DNA of 64,000 nucleotides. Source: Magnolia sinica. Lineage: Eukaryota; Streptophyta; Magnoliopsida; Magnoliales; Magnoliaceae. Made by a program: the position numbers and the translations under genes. The number at the start of each line of letters is the position of its first letter. The stretch's first letter is position 1. Positions 32,473 through 44,851 of this stretch are shown piece after piece. A model generated the notes under the pieces. The model saw only the letters and a program-made list of their open reading frames with translations, was not told the origin of the DNA and did no database searches. The stretch covers positions 30,114,501 to 30,178,500 of the forward strand of contig NC_080577.1 of NCBI RefSeq assembly GCF_029962835.1, read 5' to 3'.

Positions 32473-35351
32473 TGTAACACCCTGAATTTCTGTAGCCTGA
32501 GTCGTGCTCGCCCTGAAAATTTCAGGCGTTAATTTTTATACATATTGTTTAGATTGTATGATTGATGACTAAATTACACATCTCATTAATAAAGATATGT
32601 ATTCATGAGAATAAAATTGACTGCGTTTATTATTCCAATAAAGGAAAAGAGTTCAATCAAACTTCCTAATGCCCTCTCAATGAGAGCTTATTATATCATT
32701 TCAAAGTAAGCACCGAAAACATAAACAAAAATAAATAAAGAACTACATAAGCCATAGTATTATCCTTCTTCTTTATTCGAACGCATCTTCCGTATAATGA
32801 TCATCATCCGTATCATTAACTTGAAATTCACCTGCAACATCTGTATGGTTGGAGAGGGTCAATGCCCTACTCATAGCGATAGTTGTCTTTTAAAGTTTAC
32901 TATGATTCGAGTGATTTATAAGAATAAAAAAGAGTCCTGATACATCCCATACTCCACAAATACAAATGGTATCGGTATGCGTAAACATTCTATATGAGAT
33001 GCATGCCTAGCAAAGTATGTGTGATTCATCACACTCAACAATCATCACAATGTGGAAAGTAATTTAAAGATATCCGGCTCGCCTTGCATCCCATACTACG
33101 GAGATTCGTCGGCATGTCTAACATTAACGTGGATTTATGCAAACATCTCAAGGCGACACAACACACGGATCAGATGAATTATGTAACACAATTTGTTCAT
33201 GGAGCGACTATTTGCGATATCCAACCCCGGAAGTGATGTAACATGCATTGCGAATTACTTACATCGATTTGTGCACCAATACCCAAAATTTATAGAATTA
33301 CGTGTTGACCAAGAAGGCCGCTACCCAAAACGCATTATGTCCACGATGATATATAGATCGCTAAGGTGAGATTTTCAACACGATACTTGCATGACAAGGT
33401 AATAATGTGATAATTTAAATTATGTAAGAGTCATTCCTAAGGTGATGATTCACGATAATAAAACTCGAAGCATGTAACAATAAGATAATCACATCAATTT
33501 CATCATAAATTATAAAGGAAAAAACCCTCACATTGAAACTCGATTTCTCCTTAATGTTGTTAGATTTAAGTTGTCGTGCCCCAATTCTAGCATAATTAGT
33601 ATGATTCTTCAAGTTAGGCTATCTTATCATATGGGTTATATGGTTAGGATCAATCTTAGGCTAAGATTTAGGGTTAGTATTGAATTGATTTATTAATCTA
33701 ATCAAAATAGCTGTAGATACCTTTCGGTCCGCAACTAATCTCAGTCTAACCAAGCTCTGGTTTAGTGAGTCCTCCTGCTGAGTCAACTTGGTTTGACTCA
33801 ATTTTTCACCATAAGTTTAAGATTAATGTTTGAATAGCTCTTTATGAAAAACTAATGAGTGATGTACTTACCTATCAGTTGCTGTCACGGCTCGAATATG
33901 GACTCGACTCCTTCAATGTTTCTCCTCCTCAGTTAGTAACTCTCTCTCTCTCTCTCTCTCTCTCTCATTCGCCTCTCCTTCTCTCATTTTTATCTCTCTC
34001 TCTCTCTCTCTCTCTCTCTTTTGCTTTGTACGTTCTCCAGTGGTAGGGGTGGGGTTTTATATTAGCATGGGGCCTTCAGATTATTCTTGCGCATCTCATA
34101 TGCGGAGCGTGTCTTTTGTGAACAAGCTGCGCAAGTGTTGCTTGCGACTCTTTGAACGAGCTATGTAAATGCCGTTCGCAGTTGCCCTTTCTTTTTCCTT
34201 TTCGTTTTCCTTTTTTTTTTGTTTTCTGCGTCTCTCCCTTCCCTTCTTTTGGAGGACATAACGTTTAGGTGGGCCATCAGATGGATGGTTTTGATCGCTA
34301 AAATAGTGATAGGATAACGCCTATCGTCCAACATTCGCTTGGGGAAAATGGTCTTTGTTCTAATGGCAGATCATGTCTCCGTTCAATCGGTTCTCCTAGA
34401 TGGTCTGGATTTGCTATCCGATGTTCTCTGACCCATGGAATAAGTGGCCTGGATGAGTTCTATCAGATGAGTTTTGAAAAAATATCTTTCCGTATGGTGA
34501 GGTTGTGTTCGAGTAAAAAACAGCGAAATGCCTCTCCTTCCTTGTTTAGCCCGACTCCTTCCTTATTGGTAAGGATTGAAACTTTTCTCCTTGGATATTT
34601 GACGGTCCAGATCGGCAAGAGTTAGCAACGTGTGACGGACAGAAGTTCCCCACCATCGCCACTCAGTTTTGTGCGGTACTTCATTTGCCAGGAATGGGGA
34701 GCACATCCCTAAGTTTCCCCAGGCGTGATTTGTTGGGTTTTGGTCGAAGGTGGGAGCTGCACTTGATGGACGACTCTAATCATTCATCTTATCTTGACGG
34801 TAGGTCCCATTTGAATCAGAAGGTTAATGTTCGTTTGAACCATCGAAGGCGGGAATAGTAAAAGCGGAAGAAGAACCTTCCTCTTTGGGAGTAGCCTGGT
34901 CAAACATGATTTGACTGACTTCTAGTTTGGGTGCATCGCGAGTGCACCTAGTTTGTGCACAAGCAACTTAAATTTTGGGGCCTGCCATGATGCTCTTGAT
35001 GAATCCACTCCATTCATCTGATCCTTTGATGTATGTAGGGCCCCTGAGTTTAGGAATGGGCTGGTCTAAGGTTCAAGTGGGCCATGCTTTAGCATTTTTG
35101 CTGATCTGACGGTCAGATTCTTCTGAATTTGATTCTCAGCACACTCAATGGTTTATGATTTGATTTAGGGTAAATTTGACAGTTACTCATATCCTTTGAT
35201 AATCGGATAGACTGATCTCTGGGTGAGGGTTACCCCCAACAACCGGATTTTGTAAGAATGTGGGTGAATGTTCTGGTGAAATGAGTCTATGTTCATACTA
35301 TATTAGATCCTTATGATAACACTCGAGTACTGAAAAGTATGGAGTGTTACA
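32473..35351. mobile_element. Solo LTR 1, chromovirus-type, 2.88 kb
   Basis: Ends TGTAACACCC and GTGTTACA are inverted complements with TG...CA, typical of plant chromovirus (Tekay/Del-like) LTRs, which can be about 3 kb. There is no coding capacity and no internal duplication of the ends, so this is a single LTR left by recombination. It contains two (TC)n runs (33943-33966, 33995-34018). Confidence 0.75.
33943..34018. repeat. Interrupted (TC)n microsatellite
   Basis: Two TC runs separated by about 30 bp, inside solo LTR 1. Confidence 0.95.
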
Positions 35352-35960
35352 TTATGCCGATGAATGTAGGCTCAAAAAGAAGAATGCAAACAATCACTTT
35401 AAGAAAAAAGAATAAAAAGCCTGAGCATCATATTAAAACATGCAGGCTTAAGAAAAATAAAGATAAGCTTTAGCCTAATCTTACAGAAATAGGTAATGAG
35501 TCTGACATGATAATAGCTGTGGTGTCGGAAGTCTTTCTTGTAAATAACTTGGAGTGGGTGCTAGACACTGGTGCAACTTAGTATGTGTGTAAAGATCATA
35601 GCATATTTACCTCTTACCAAATATTAAGAGATAACAAATAAGTGTTCATGGATAATATTAGAGCATCTCCAATTGTAGGAAAATGGAAAGTACTTCTAAA
35701 ACTCGCTTTTGAAGATACTCTTATGTTAAATGATGTCCTATATGTGCCTAATATTATAAGAAACTTGGTTTCTAGTTCGCTCCTTAATAAAGCTGGTGCC
35801 AAATTAGTATTGGATTCAGACAAATTTATAATGACTAAGAATGAACCTTTTTTTTTTAGTAAGGGATACTATAATGATAGTCTATTCATTGTAAATGTAT
35901 CCAATGATAATAAGAAGAAGATATCTAGTTTTATTTATATCTTTGAATCCTTTTATCCAT
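35352..35960 (+). pseudogene. copia protease and pre-integrase region
   Basis: Follows solo LTR 1 with the end of the zinc knuckle. The protease motif is LDTGAT at 35561-35578, followed at once by TAG. From 35642 a 106-codon frame shows the copia pre-integrase signature (LNDVLYVPNIIRNLVS, SSSLLNKAGAKLVLD). Frame and stops indicate loss of function. Confidence 0.82.
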
Positions 35961-36720
35961 AGTATAATAGATTGGGTCATGTGAACGTAGCATCTTTGAA
36001 GAAAATAGAAAGATTAAGTTTATTACCTAATATATTAAATGAAGAATTTGATAAATGTGAAACATATGTAGAATCAAAATTCATTAGAAACCCCTTTAAA
36101 TAAATAGAACGATCCTCTGTTCTATTAGAGTTGATACACAATGATTTAGATGATTTTAAAAATCACATGTTTAGAGGTGAAAAAAGATATTAACTTTTGT
36201 AAATGACTATTCTAGGTTCACTAGAGTCCATCTGTTAAGGAACAAAGATGAAGTTTTAGAAGTTTTCTTTAAGTATAAAATTGAAGTTGAAAATCAGTTA
36301 AATACAAAATTTAAAATACTTAGAATAGATAGAAGAGGAGAGTATGAATCTTCTCAATTCAGAGAATTGTGTGAAAAGAGTGAGATAATTTACGAAATTA
36401 TAATTCCTTACACACCAAAACAGAATGGAATAGCAGAGCGTAATAATATAACTCTTAATGAGATGATGAATGCCATATTAAACAGTTCAAGCTTACCCTC
36501 AAATATGTGAGGAGAAACAATTTTGTCTCACTATTATATCCTAAATAGGATTCCTTCTAAGTTTTCTAAACAAATACCATACGAACTTTGGAAGAACCAT
36601 GTTCTTAGTTATAAATATCTTAAAGTGTGGTGGTGTCTTGCTAAAGTAGGATTGCCTGAAACTAAGAAAAGGAAGTTAGGGTATAAAATGACTTACTATA
36701 ATTTATAGGGTACACATAAA
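35961..36720 (+). pseudogene. copia integrase, decayed
   Basis: The zinc-binding start is RLGHVNVASLKKIE near 35971. The core is recognisable across frames: LIHNDLDDFKNH with the first Asp, then PYTPKQNGIAERNN near 36409-36450 with the catalytic Glu. It continues with YILNRIPSKFSKQIPYELW (36535-36590), a copia hallmark, and then decays after 36700. At least two frameshifts and several stops. Confidence 0.82.
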
Positions 36721-37079
36721 ATAATACAGCTTACAGGTTTCTAGGTCTAAAGACTAAGGATAATATTCTAAATCGTAATACAATTATAAAAACTAGGGAT
36801 GTAGAGTTTTTTGAAAACATATTCCCTATGAAATCTAAGTTTATAGTAATAGAGAAAGTTAATGAATCAAATATTGCATCTAGTAGTAAAAGTGCTTACA
36901 AGCAAGTAGTAGAAGAGATAAAACTAAGAAAAAAAATACTAAAGTTAGAAGAGAAGCTAATCTAGGACATAGTTTTTTATTTTCTTAATAGAAGATTATC
37001 ATACAACCTATATAGAAGCGATTAACTCTCTATATGCAACCTTTTAAAAGTAAGTAATGAATGATGAGTTAGAATTTAT
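36721..37079. other. copia linker between integrase and RT
   Basis: Highly AT-rich and degenerate. Fragments resemble the copia integrase C-terminus (FENIFPMKSK near 36811-36840). No open frame remains. Confidence 0.6.
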
Positions 37080-38018
37080 TGTATATAATAAACTTGCGAA
37101 CTTGTAGACTTACCACCTGGAAACAAATTAATAGGCTAAAAATAGGTGTTTAGAAATAATCTAAAACCGGATAGAACTACTAATAAGTTTAATGCTACGT
37201 TAGTAGCAAAAAGCTTTAAACAAAAGAAAGAAATATATAATTTTGATACCTATTCTCCTGTAACTAGGATTACAACTATCAGAGTTTTAATAACAATAAC
37301 TTCCATATATAAACTGGTGGTACATCAGATAGATATTAAGACGACTTTCCTAAATGGAGACTTAGAAGAAGAAATATATATGGAGCAGCCTGGGGAGGTT
37401 ATAAGATATCAGGTGAAGAAAATAAAGTGTGTAGACTAATTAAATCACTAAATCACTATATAGTATAAAACAAGCTTTTAAATAATGGTATAAAAAATTT
37501 GATGGTGTTTTGAAATCAAATGGTTATTATGTAAATGATGCAGATAAATGTATATATAATAAATTTTCTAAAAATGATTATGTTATTATTTACATTTATA
37601 TTGATGACATGCTTATTTTTTAAACTAATATTAAATTAGTTAATGTGACCAATAAATTCTTATAATTTAAATTTGATATGAAAGACTTACGAGAAGCTAG
37701 TGTAATTTTAGGTATTAAAGTAACCAAAAAATATGGTAGTATTGTATTATCACAATTTCATTACTTTGAGAAGTTACTGAGAAAGTTTAATTATTTTGAC
37801 TGTTTACCTGTTAGTACACCTTATGATTATAATGTAACTCTTATGAAAAATACAGGTAGCAATATATCTCAATTGAAATATTTTAGGATAATTGGTAGCC
37901 CCATGTATCTGATAAACTGCACTAGACCAGATATAACTTTTGTAGTAGGAATATTGATAAGTAGATATACACATAACCTTGAAAAAGAGCATTTGAATGC
38001 ATTATTTAGGATTTTGAT
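37080..38018 (+). pseudogene. copia reverse transcriptase, decayed
   Basis: The first half is an open stretch 37146-37439 with NKFNATLVAKSFKQKK, FDTYSPVTRITTIRVL and HQIDIKTTFLNGDLEEEIYM, all copia RT landmarks. After a frameshift the catalytic YIDDM lies at 37597-37611 and is followed by a TAA. The thumb/connection part (LGIKVTKKYGSIVLSQ, KLLRKFNYFDC, GSPMYLINCTRPDI) runs to the insertion at 38019. Confidence 0.9.
38011..38018. repeat. Target-site duplication, left (ATTTTGAT)
   Basis: Perfect 8-bp match to 38796-38803, flanking the hAT-like insertion. Confidence 0.9.
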
Positions 38019-38425
38019 TAGAGGTGGGCATTGAGTTAAGTCGGACCAAGTTAGGTCCAACCCGACTCGATCCGATTTTGAAAAATGCTTGATCCGAACT
38101 CGATCTGACTCAGTACCGAGTCCAGCATGCCTGACTCGATCCAAGTCTGGGTCTGATCTGGGCTAATCCGAACCTAGTCCGACTTAGTCAGAAATACCGA
38201 GTCAGATCGAGTTGGCACCAATTCGGATCGGGTCATCGGGCTAGATGGAGGGGATAAAATGGATGGACAGAGGGGATAAAATACAGAAATCATGGTGGAC
38301 CTCATAGAGTTTACTCAGTCCGCAACCCACTTCCTTCCATATCCATCCTCTTAACATTTAAATAAAAAAAACTTTAAAAAAAGGACATGTACCTGATGGG
38401 CTGCTGGTTGCTGCCTGCCGAATGG

Positions 38426-38466
<41 letters not shown>

Positions 38467-38795
38467 GGTTGTGCCGATGAGTGCCAGATGGGAATGGGTT
38501 TTGTTTTTCGGATCAAGGCGTGCGGCCGGGTAGGGTAGAGTGGACTAGAAATTAAGATTTATTTATTTTTATATATACTATACCTGAGTTGAGTCAAATT
38601 TCAGATCGGGTTGAGTCTAATGGATCAAGTTTTGGGTCGAGTTACTAGGTAACTCGAACTCGACTCGATTTGAGTTTGGATTGGGCTGAGCCTACTCGGT
38701 TCGGACCGACTCACCAATCGGTTCGGGTCGAGTCAGGTCTGAACGAGTCGGACGAGTCGAGTTAGTCGGATCGAGTCGGCTCGTGCCTAGCTCCA
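38019..38795. mobile_element. hAT-like non-autonomous element, 777 bp
   Basis: Ends TAGAGGTGGGCA and TGCCTAGCTCCA are imperfect inverted repeats, of a type common in plant hAT elements. A perfect 8-bp duplication flanks it. The interior is rich in GAGTCGAG/CGACTCGA-like strings in both orientations and a (GA)n run at 38432-38463. It encodes nothing. Confidence 0.85.
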
Positions 38796-39140
38796 ATTTT
38801 GATATACCTAAAATGTAATATAGCTTATGGTTTACATTATAATGGTTATCTTGCTGTATTAGAAGGATGCATTGATGCTAACTGGATCATCAATTCAGAT
38901 AAAATAAAATCCACTAGCGGATATGTCTTCACTTTGGGTGGAGGAGCAGTCTCTTGGAAGTCTACCAATCAGATATGTATCACTCGGTCAACTATGGAAT
39001 CCGAGTTTATTAGTTTAGAAAAGGTTAGATTACAAGCTGAGTGACTTATAAACTCTTGGTTAATGTACCATTGTGGTCAAAACCTATATTAACAATGTCT
39101 ATTCATTGTGATTATTAAGCAACTATGACAAAAGCAAATA
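38796..39140 (+). pseudogene. copia RNase H, first part
   Basis: Resumes the copia frame after the insertion: YLKCNIAYGLHYNGYL, then DANWIINSDKIKSTSGYVF and GGAVSWKSTNQICITRST, the copia RNase H hallmarks. The last base before the next insertion falls in the TKAK stretch. One TGA at 39042 cuts it. Confidence 0.88.
39136..39140. repeat. Target-site duplication, left (AAATA)
   Basis: Pairs with AAAGA at 42500-42504 (four of five bases). Removing the insertion restores the coding context. Confidence 0.6.
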
Positions 39141-42100
39141 TGTAACACCCCAAATTTCAAGGGCCGAGTATGAACTCGGCTCCCGAATTCTCGGGTGCCA
39201 CTTATGCCCCAATGGGCTCCAGATTCCAATGCATTTGGGTTTATTCATAAGTAATAAGGAGTAAAGCAAACCATAAGCATGAGAATATCATAAAATGTAG
39301 ATACGAGCCGCTAAACATGTAAGATATCCAAAATACAGTGATAAGAAAATCCAAACCGGGAACTAGTCCCACCTAGATAAATATCTCAAAATGACTAGGG
39401 CCCTGATCTATGTCCCGCGACCATTCAAACATAAACTAGAAGAAACCGCTGAAAGTCTGATAGTACGTTCGCTCCTCCTCATCGTCCATGCCTGCTTCCT
39501 CTAGCACATCCAGCTCCATCGACCTTTTTTATATGACAGGTTCTGGTTGGTGTTTTAAAACACTGTCCCATAATGGAAGTGAGTAGCTAATTTAGTGGTA
39601 CCATTAACAATAAGTTATACAAATAATCATACACAAGAGCAAATTTAGTGAACATCATTCATCATAGAATCCTAGATACTCTGGTTAATATAATGCATGA
39701 TTTAATGACATGATGCATGCCTCTCACCACCAACACTCCCTTAAGCGACAACATCTAACGATTGCGAATAAGCAACACTCCCTCAGTGCGACCTCGATTG
39801 TCGAATCGCCAAAGTAAATAATGCAATGTCATGTAAATGTTATCTAAGTTGATTAATTAGGTTCATTAATCCAGCAGGTTGGGGAAACCGAGATACCCTT
39901 ATCGAAAAATATTGCCCTAATCTGATCGCGCGGCGCGGCTCTAATGGTCGTGGCCGTATGACTCTCGCGATCCTTAGCTCTTGTGGGTTCATCAATCCCA
40001 TAACTCTTAAGTTCATACGAAAACAATTAGGACTTCAAAGTCCTGCTTATGGTCACTATGGGGAGGTCGTCTCCCCAGCTTAGGCCGACAGCACGGGCAT
40101 AGTGTACCATACTACCGTCCCCTACTCAAGAGTCTTGGTGCTCATTGGTCACTATAGGGAGGCTCATCACCCCAACGTAGGCCGACAACATGAGCATAAT
40201 GTCTCATACCACCATCCCCGGCTCATTAGTCTTGTGGGCCGCAAATTATGATTAATAATGGGTGCAAGGGTCATAAGGTACCTCAAGTTCAATCAGGCGT
40301 GTACAATCATAGTTAACATCCAAGGATGACCAATCAGTGGGCTAATATGCCCTCATAAGACGAAACACGAACTGTATGGCCCGAGAACGACGTCTCGTGT
40401 AGTCCAACTACAGCCAACAAGTCGTGGTTTGACTGGTCGGGCCAAACTTGCCCGTGGGCTGACCTAACGGAAAGGTTGCCTCAAGGGATTCCGGTTGGTC
40501 GGCCAATCCATAAGGGGACATGTGCATAGGTAAATAACATATATTCAACAATTTCCGAGACAATTTCACAAGTGACAAGCATATTTCAGCATTCTAGGCA
40601 TATGGACAACAACATGCTAAACTTCGCCAAAACATTCGCATGTGAAGAGTCAACATTACAATTTCAGCAGCAATTGGAGATCAGGATCAATATATTCCAA
40701 CAATTTAGCAAAGATGAACATCCATACACCCATTCACAATAATTTAATTCGCATGTTCCAACATGAATCATATAATTCAGCAAGGTAGCGGAAGCGAAGC
40801 ACAACAATTTCAGTAAATCAACATGTAGACAAACAATGCATCCGATCTACACCTAGCAGTTGCATGTGATGATGTTCAAGATACTAAATCAGCAATATAT
40901 TTGGGGAATTGCACATGTGATTCCTAATATGCCAACAAACCGATATTCACACATCAGGAAGTTCTCGGGACCTAAATCCCTCTCCCAATTTTAGGGAAAA
41001 CCTATGTCTATATTCCAAATCAAGAAGTTTCAAAAATTTAGCAACATGCAAGCACATACATCACTCACATTCACTAAGATCTACGCTAGGCACGATAATC
41101 AATCACCTAAAGGTAATGGTCCACACCTATTGTAGATTAGAAGTCCTTAGAGTAGCTTTAGTGGCTCCGGGTTCGCAAATTCGATGTGTCTAGGCCCTGC
41201 GCTGAGGAATTGCATGTCAAGATGCATGCATGTGACCCTAACTTAAGAGAAATTGAGGAGAAGTCGAGATTGTTACCTTGGATCAGCCACACCTTGTCTC
41301 TACAGCGGTAGGGTTGGGGTTTCCGGTGTGCAGTGGTGGTAGGGGTGCGGGAATTTCAATTCCCTAGCTCCCTTGCACATGCTCTCTTTCTCTCTCTCAG
41401 CTACTGGAAAATGCTTGTAGAAATGAGGGAGAGAAGGCTACAATGAGTTATATACCTTGATTTTTATTTAAGTTGGCCCCGAGTTCTATAAAATCCTTCA
41501 AATGGCCCTGTGGGACCCATTTCTAACTGTTGGGCCTGCCCTGATGGCTCCCTGGTTCATTTAATTTATGAGATAGGTGTCCCATGGCCCGATGAAGGGC
41601 TGTGCAAAGTTTGACGGCAAACGGACGCAGAGTTTTATCGCAAGGGTTCGATTTGCGATCAACGATTACCATTTCTCGATCGGGGGTCAGATTTGGCGGA
41701 CGAGTGTAGGAAAATATCTTCCAATTATGGTGATAATTTGGGTGGAATCCGACGGCTGAAATGTCCTAATTTATTGTCCTAAGTGGGGGGGCCATTTGTT
41801 TTAAAATTCAGATTTTTGGCCAATACTTGGGAGAGTTGCATTTTACAAGTGCCGATTGGATGGTGAAAATTGTCTGTTTCCAGGCGTCGTTTGAGTCTTT
41901 TTCCTTCGATGGACCACAAGCCAAGTGAGATGGATATTACTCTATAATTTCGGAACTAGCAGCCCACTAACAAGCGGTCTAGACCTTATTTGGGTAATCG
42001 AGGCACTTTTGGAATAAATTAGGTAGAGAGATTTCTTGGGCACAGTGGTTGAGGTATGTATTAAATAAGTTCACAGTATGACCTATTCAAAATTAGCGAA

Positions 42101-42499
42101 AATGGTGATTCGATTATGATCACTCTAAACCGTCGATTTTAGGCTAAAAGAGTAACTGGGTTGATTTGGTTTATTAATTGAGGTTCAGGCCATAGTTGAG
42201 TCGGCTTTGGATAGATCTTTAATTTAGTTACGGTTATTTGATTAGTCAGTGGCAGGATGATTAGATTTGTGCCCTATGTGAACAAATCATGGGGTTAAAC
42301 TAGATGTTTAAGTGATCGGTTGGATTCATTAGTTTTGTACGGTGGATCCGTCTTATTTGTACGGTTCTTTATCAGTACCAGTCGCGTATAAGCCCATCTC
42401 GAATGTCAAAGGTCAGCAAGTGACAACGTGACTAGTTATAAAAATTTTTTTTTTAAGTATTTTTGATGATTCAAAATAACGAAAATTCGGGATGTTACA
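39141..42499. mobile_element. Solo LTR 2, chromovirus-type, 3.36 kb
   Basis: Ends TGTAACACCCC and GGGATGTTACA mirror each other and resemble solo LTR 1. The interiors are not obviously the same family. No ORF with a domain. A 60-codon frame at 41577 is not recognisable. Confidence 0.75.
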
Positions 42500-42743
42500 A
42501 AAGAGTAAAATATATAATGGAAAGAGCAGACATATTAAACTAAGACACAACATTATGAAATATATGTTGCGTAATAGAGTCATATCTATTGACTTTATGA
42601 TGTCAAAAAAGAATCTAGTAGATCATCTGACAAAAGGACTATCTAAAAGATTACTCAATGATATATCGAAAGGAATGAAGCTAAACCTAATATATGAGCT
42701 GCCAGTATCAGCAACCCAACCTATACAAGTGGAGATTCCATGA
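42500..42743 (+). pseudogene. copia RNase H, last part
   Basis: Continues after solo LTR 2: KIYNGKSRHIKLRHNIMKY, then VISIDFMMSKKNLVDHLTKG, the final conserved block of copia polyproteins. A stop TGA follows at 42741. Confidence 0.9.
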
Positions 42744-42984
42744 GATATGTTCGATGAGTAAACAACAAGACACGAGGTAGATAATTGCACTGATATAATG
42801 AGGCCCTTCTTTGGTGTAATAGTGCTATTAGCAACGCAGAAGGATGAGTTTTTTAGAATTCTTAATGGATCCATAGCCATATATATGGTGGTGTATACAG
42901 TTTCTACATATATTTGATGGAATTCACCTATATGGGTGTGGAGGTGGAGGCCTCAAGAAACCTACGTAATGATGTATGGGGGGG
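42744..42984. other. copia 3' untranslated region
   Basis: Non-coding DNA from the pol stop to where LTR similarity begins. A purine-rich stretch (GGGTGTGGAGGTGGAGGCC) at 42933-42951 may be the polypurine tract. Confidence 0.5.
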
Positions 42985-43637
42985 TGGCTATGCCAATAGC
43001 TATAATATATGTCATTAACCACACACGCGCGCGCGCCGAGCCAAGTCCGTGTCTGTGTGTGCGTGTGGGTGTACTCATGCGGGTGTGTGTATGGGTACCC
43101 GCAAGACTTTATTTATACAAGAGTGCACTCATACTCACGCCTTTTCGTTTTAAACCAAAGAGATGTGACTGGTCGGTTGGTTGCACTTGTTCGGTTTAAA
43201 TCCAACAGACCAAGCCCTATAAGGGTGCTTAATGCACCACTTCAAAGTCTATATAAGGACTTTCATTCCGTTTTCAAAACAACGAAATATCTTTCTACTC
43301 TTGTGAAAACTCTATTGTTTTCTGGTTTACGAATTATGGTTGTTGAGTTCGTCGTTGAGTTAACTCAACACTTTCGGATTAAACTGCAAGTGATTTGAGC
43401 CTGCGTACAATGAGTGCATCGTTGAGATTGAGTTATAGTCGTTACATCCTAGAGGTCGATTGCTCTGAAAACTTGTTGTACTTGGTACGCTGTCCAAGTG
43501 GAGTAAATTCGATTTCAAGCCAAGTAACTTACACTACGCATTGACCCAACTCTATAAGTTTTCTATATCATTTCTTTTACTTTCTCTTTTATTGTTATTT
43601 TAAAATAATCTATTTAATTCAATCAAATAGTCCAACA
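42985..43637 (+). repeat. Right LTR of copia element
   Basis: Matches 31060-31741 from CCAATAGCT to the AATAGTCYARCA end. TATATAAGG lies near 43251. The part corresponding to 30947-31060 is absent, so this LTR is 5'-truncated or rearranged. Contains an alternating CG run at 43027-43036. Confidence 0.75.
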
Positions 43638-44207
43638 CCCAAATTCACAGTACAAGTCGAATCAAGCCGAGTTAGATGGACGGAAGCCAATCAAGCTTAG
43701 CTTGGCTCATGTACATCCTTAATATGATACTCTGGTAGCTCATGATGCTTGATACGCAGGCACTAAGAAATCGCATACCTACTATACCTCAACTGAAATT
43801 AAACCGAAGAAACTAAACCATACAACTAATAACTCACCATCGCTGGGTCACAGTCCAAAATTCAAGTGGTTGAATAATGCTAACCACTATCCGTGGACGG
43901 TTGTTTTTTTCTCTTGAAATAGGGCTGGTAGATATTTTCATCTTTAACCGTCCAATCGATGTCCACTAATCCTGTAGTCAGATCATCAGATTAGTATGCG
44001 TTCTGGTGCATGATACGTCTAAACCGGAATCCATAATTTAGACCGTTTAATTTCACTTGTACGTCACATGCGTTATTTTAAGTAATTTATAAGCGCACGA
44101 TACATGTGGATCATGTATCACACTCTCTCAAATTATCAAATCATTAATCAGAGTATATCTTTCTTCCCTTGGGTGACGACAACATGACGCTCGGGTGACT
44201 TGGCAAA
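43638..44207. other. Spacer
   Basis: A short CAAGTCGAATCAAGCCGAG stretch at 43652, like that at 30845, flanks the copia element on this side too. Nothing else was recognised. Confidence 0.5.
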
Positions 44208-44772
44208 GGCGCGGATTAGCTACTGACAGGTTGAGCAGCCAGATTGGCTACTGAAGTGACGTCACCGAGTTATGTGAGCCCCACACTATTATGTATGTTT
44301 TGTATCCATACCGTCCATCCATTTGGAATGTTTTGAATCCATGCCGTCCATCCATTTGGAATGATCATTTTAGGGCATGGGACAAAGAATGAGTCAGATC
44401 CAAAGCTGGAGTAGACCCCACCACAGAAAACAGTGGGGAGAGTGATGGCCACCGTTAAAAACTTCTAAGGGCCACAAAAGTTTTAGATCAAGCTGATATT
44501 TGTGTTTTCCCTTCTTTCATGCGCGTGTTAACTTATCAGGTTGGATCTCAAATAAACATCACGGTGAACCTTAGGAAAGTTTCAACGGTGCGCGTCACTC
44601 TCCCCACTCTTTTCTACGGTGGGTCTACTCCAGCTTTGTATCTTCCTGATTCTTTGTCTCCTCCCTTATATTGATCTCTCCAAATGGATGGACGGTGTGG
44701 ATACAACACATACATCATAGTGGGGGCCACGTAACTTTGTGATGTCACTTTAGTAGCAGCTAATCCGCGTCC
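44208..44772. mobile_element. Foldback element, family A, copy 4
   Basis: Left arm GGCGCGGATTAGCTACTG; right arm ends AGCTAATCCGCGTCCG. Arms of more than 200 bp are complementary, with CACACTATTATGTATG against CATACATCATAGTG. TTGGCAA occurs just outside both ends, a possible worn 9-bp duplication. A partial duplication of CCATCCATTTGGAATG sits in the left arm (44313-44360). Confidence 0.75.
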
Positions 44773-44851
44773 GTTTGGCAACTCCGCGCGCGGCCTTTTC
44801 TTAAATGGTGGTTCCGCATCGAGGTTGGATTGCGTCCTGCCACCGCCTGTC

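Larger units (their letters stand above)
30947..43637 (+). mobile_element. Degenerate Ty1/copia element with three nested insertions
   Basis: Domain order is gag, protease, integrase, reverse transcriptase, RNase H, which is the copia order (integrase before RT). The coding parts are AT-rich and full of stops. About 7 kb of the 12.7 kb is later insertions: 32473-35351, 38019-38795 and 39141-42499. Without them the element is about 5.7 kb, normal for copia. LTR-like repeats at 31060-31741 and 42985-43637 match. I found no convincing target duplication for the whole element. Confidence 0.88.

Noticed and set aside
43021..43100. CpG-rich regulatory island at CGCGCGCG
   Set aside because: A short alternating purine-pyrimidine run in a copia LTR at the place of a GT-rich run in the other LTR; simple-sequence variation.
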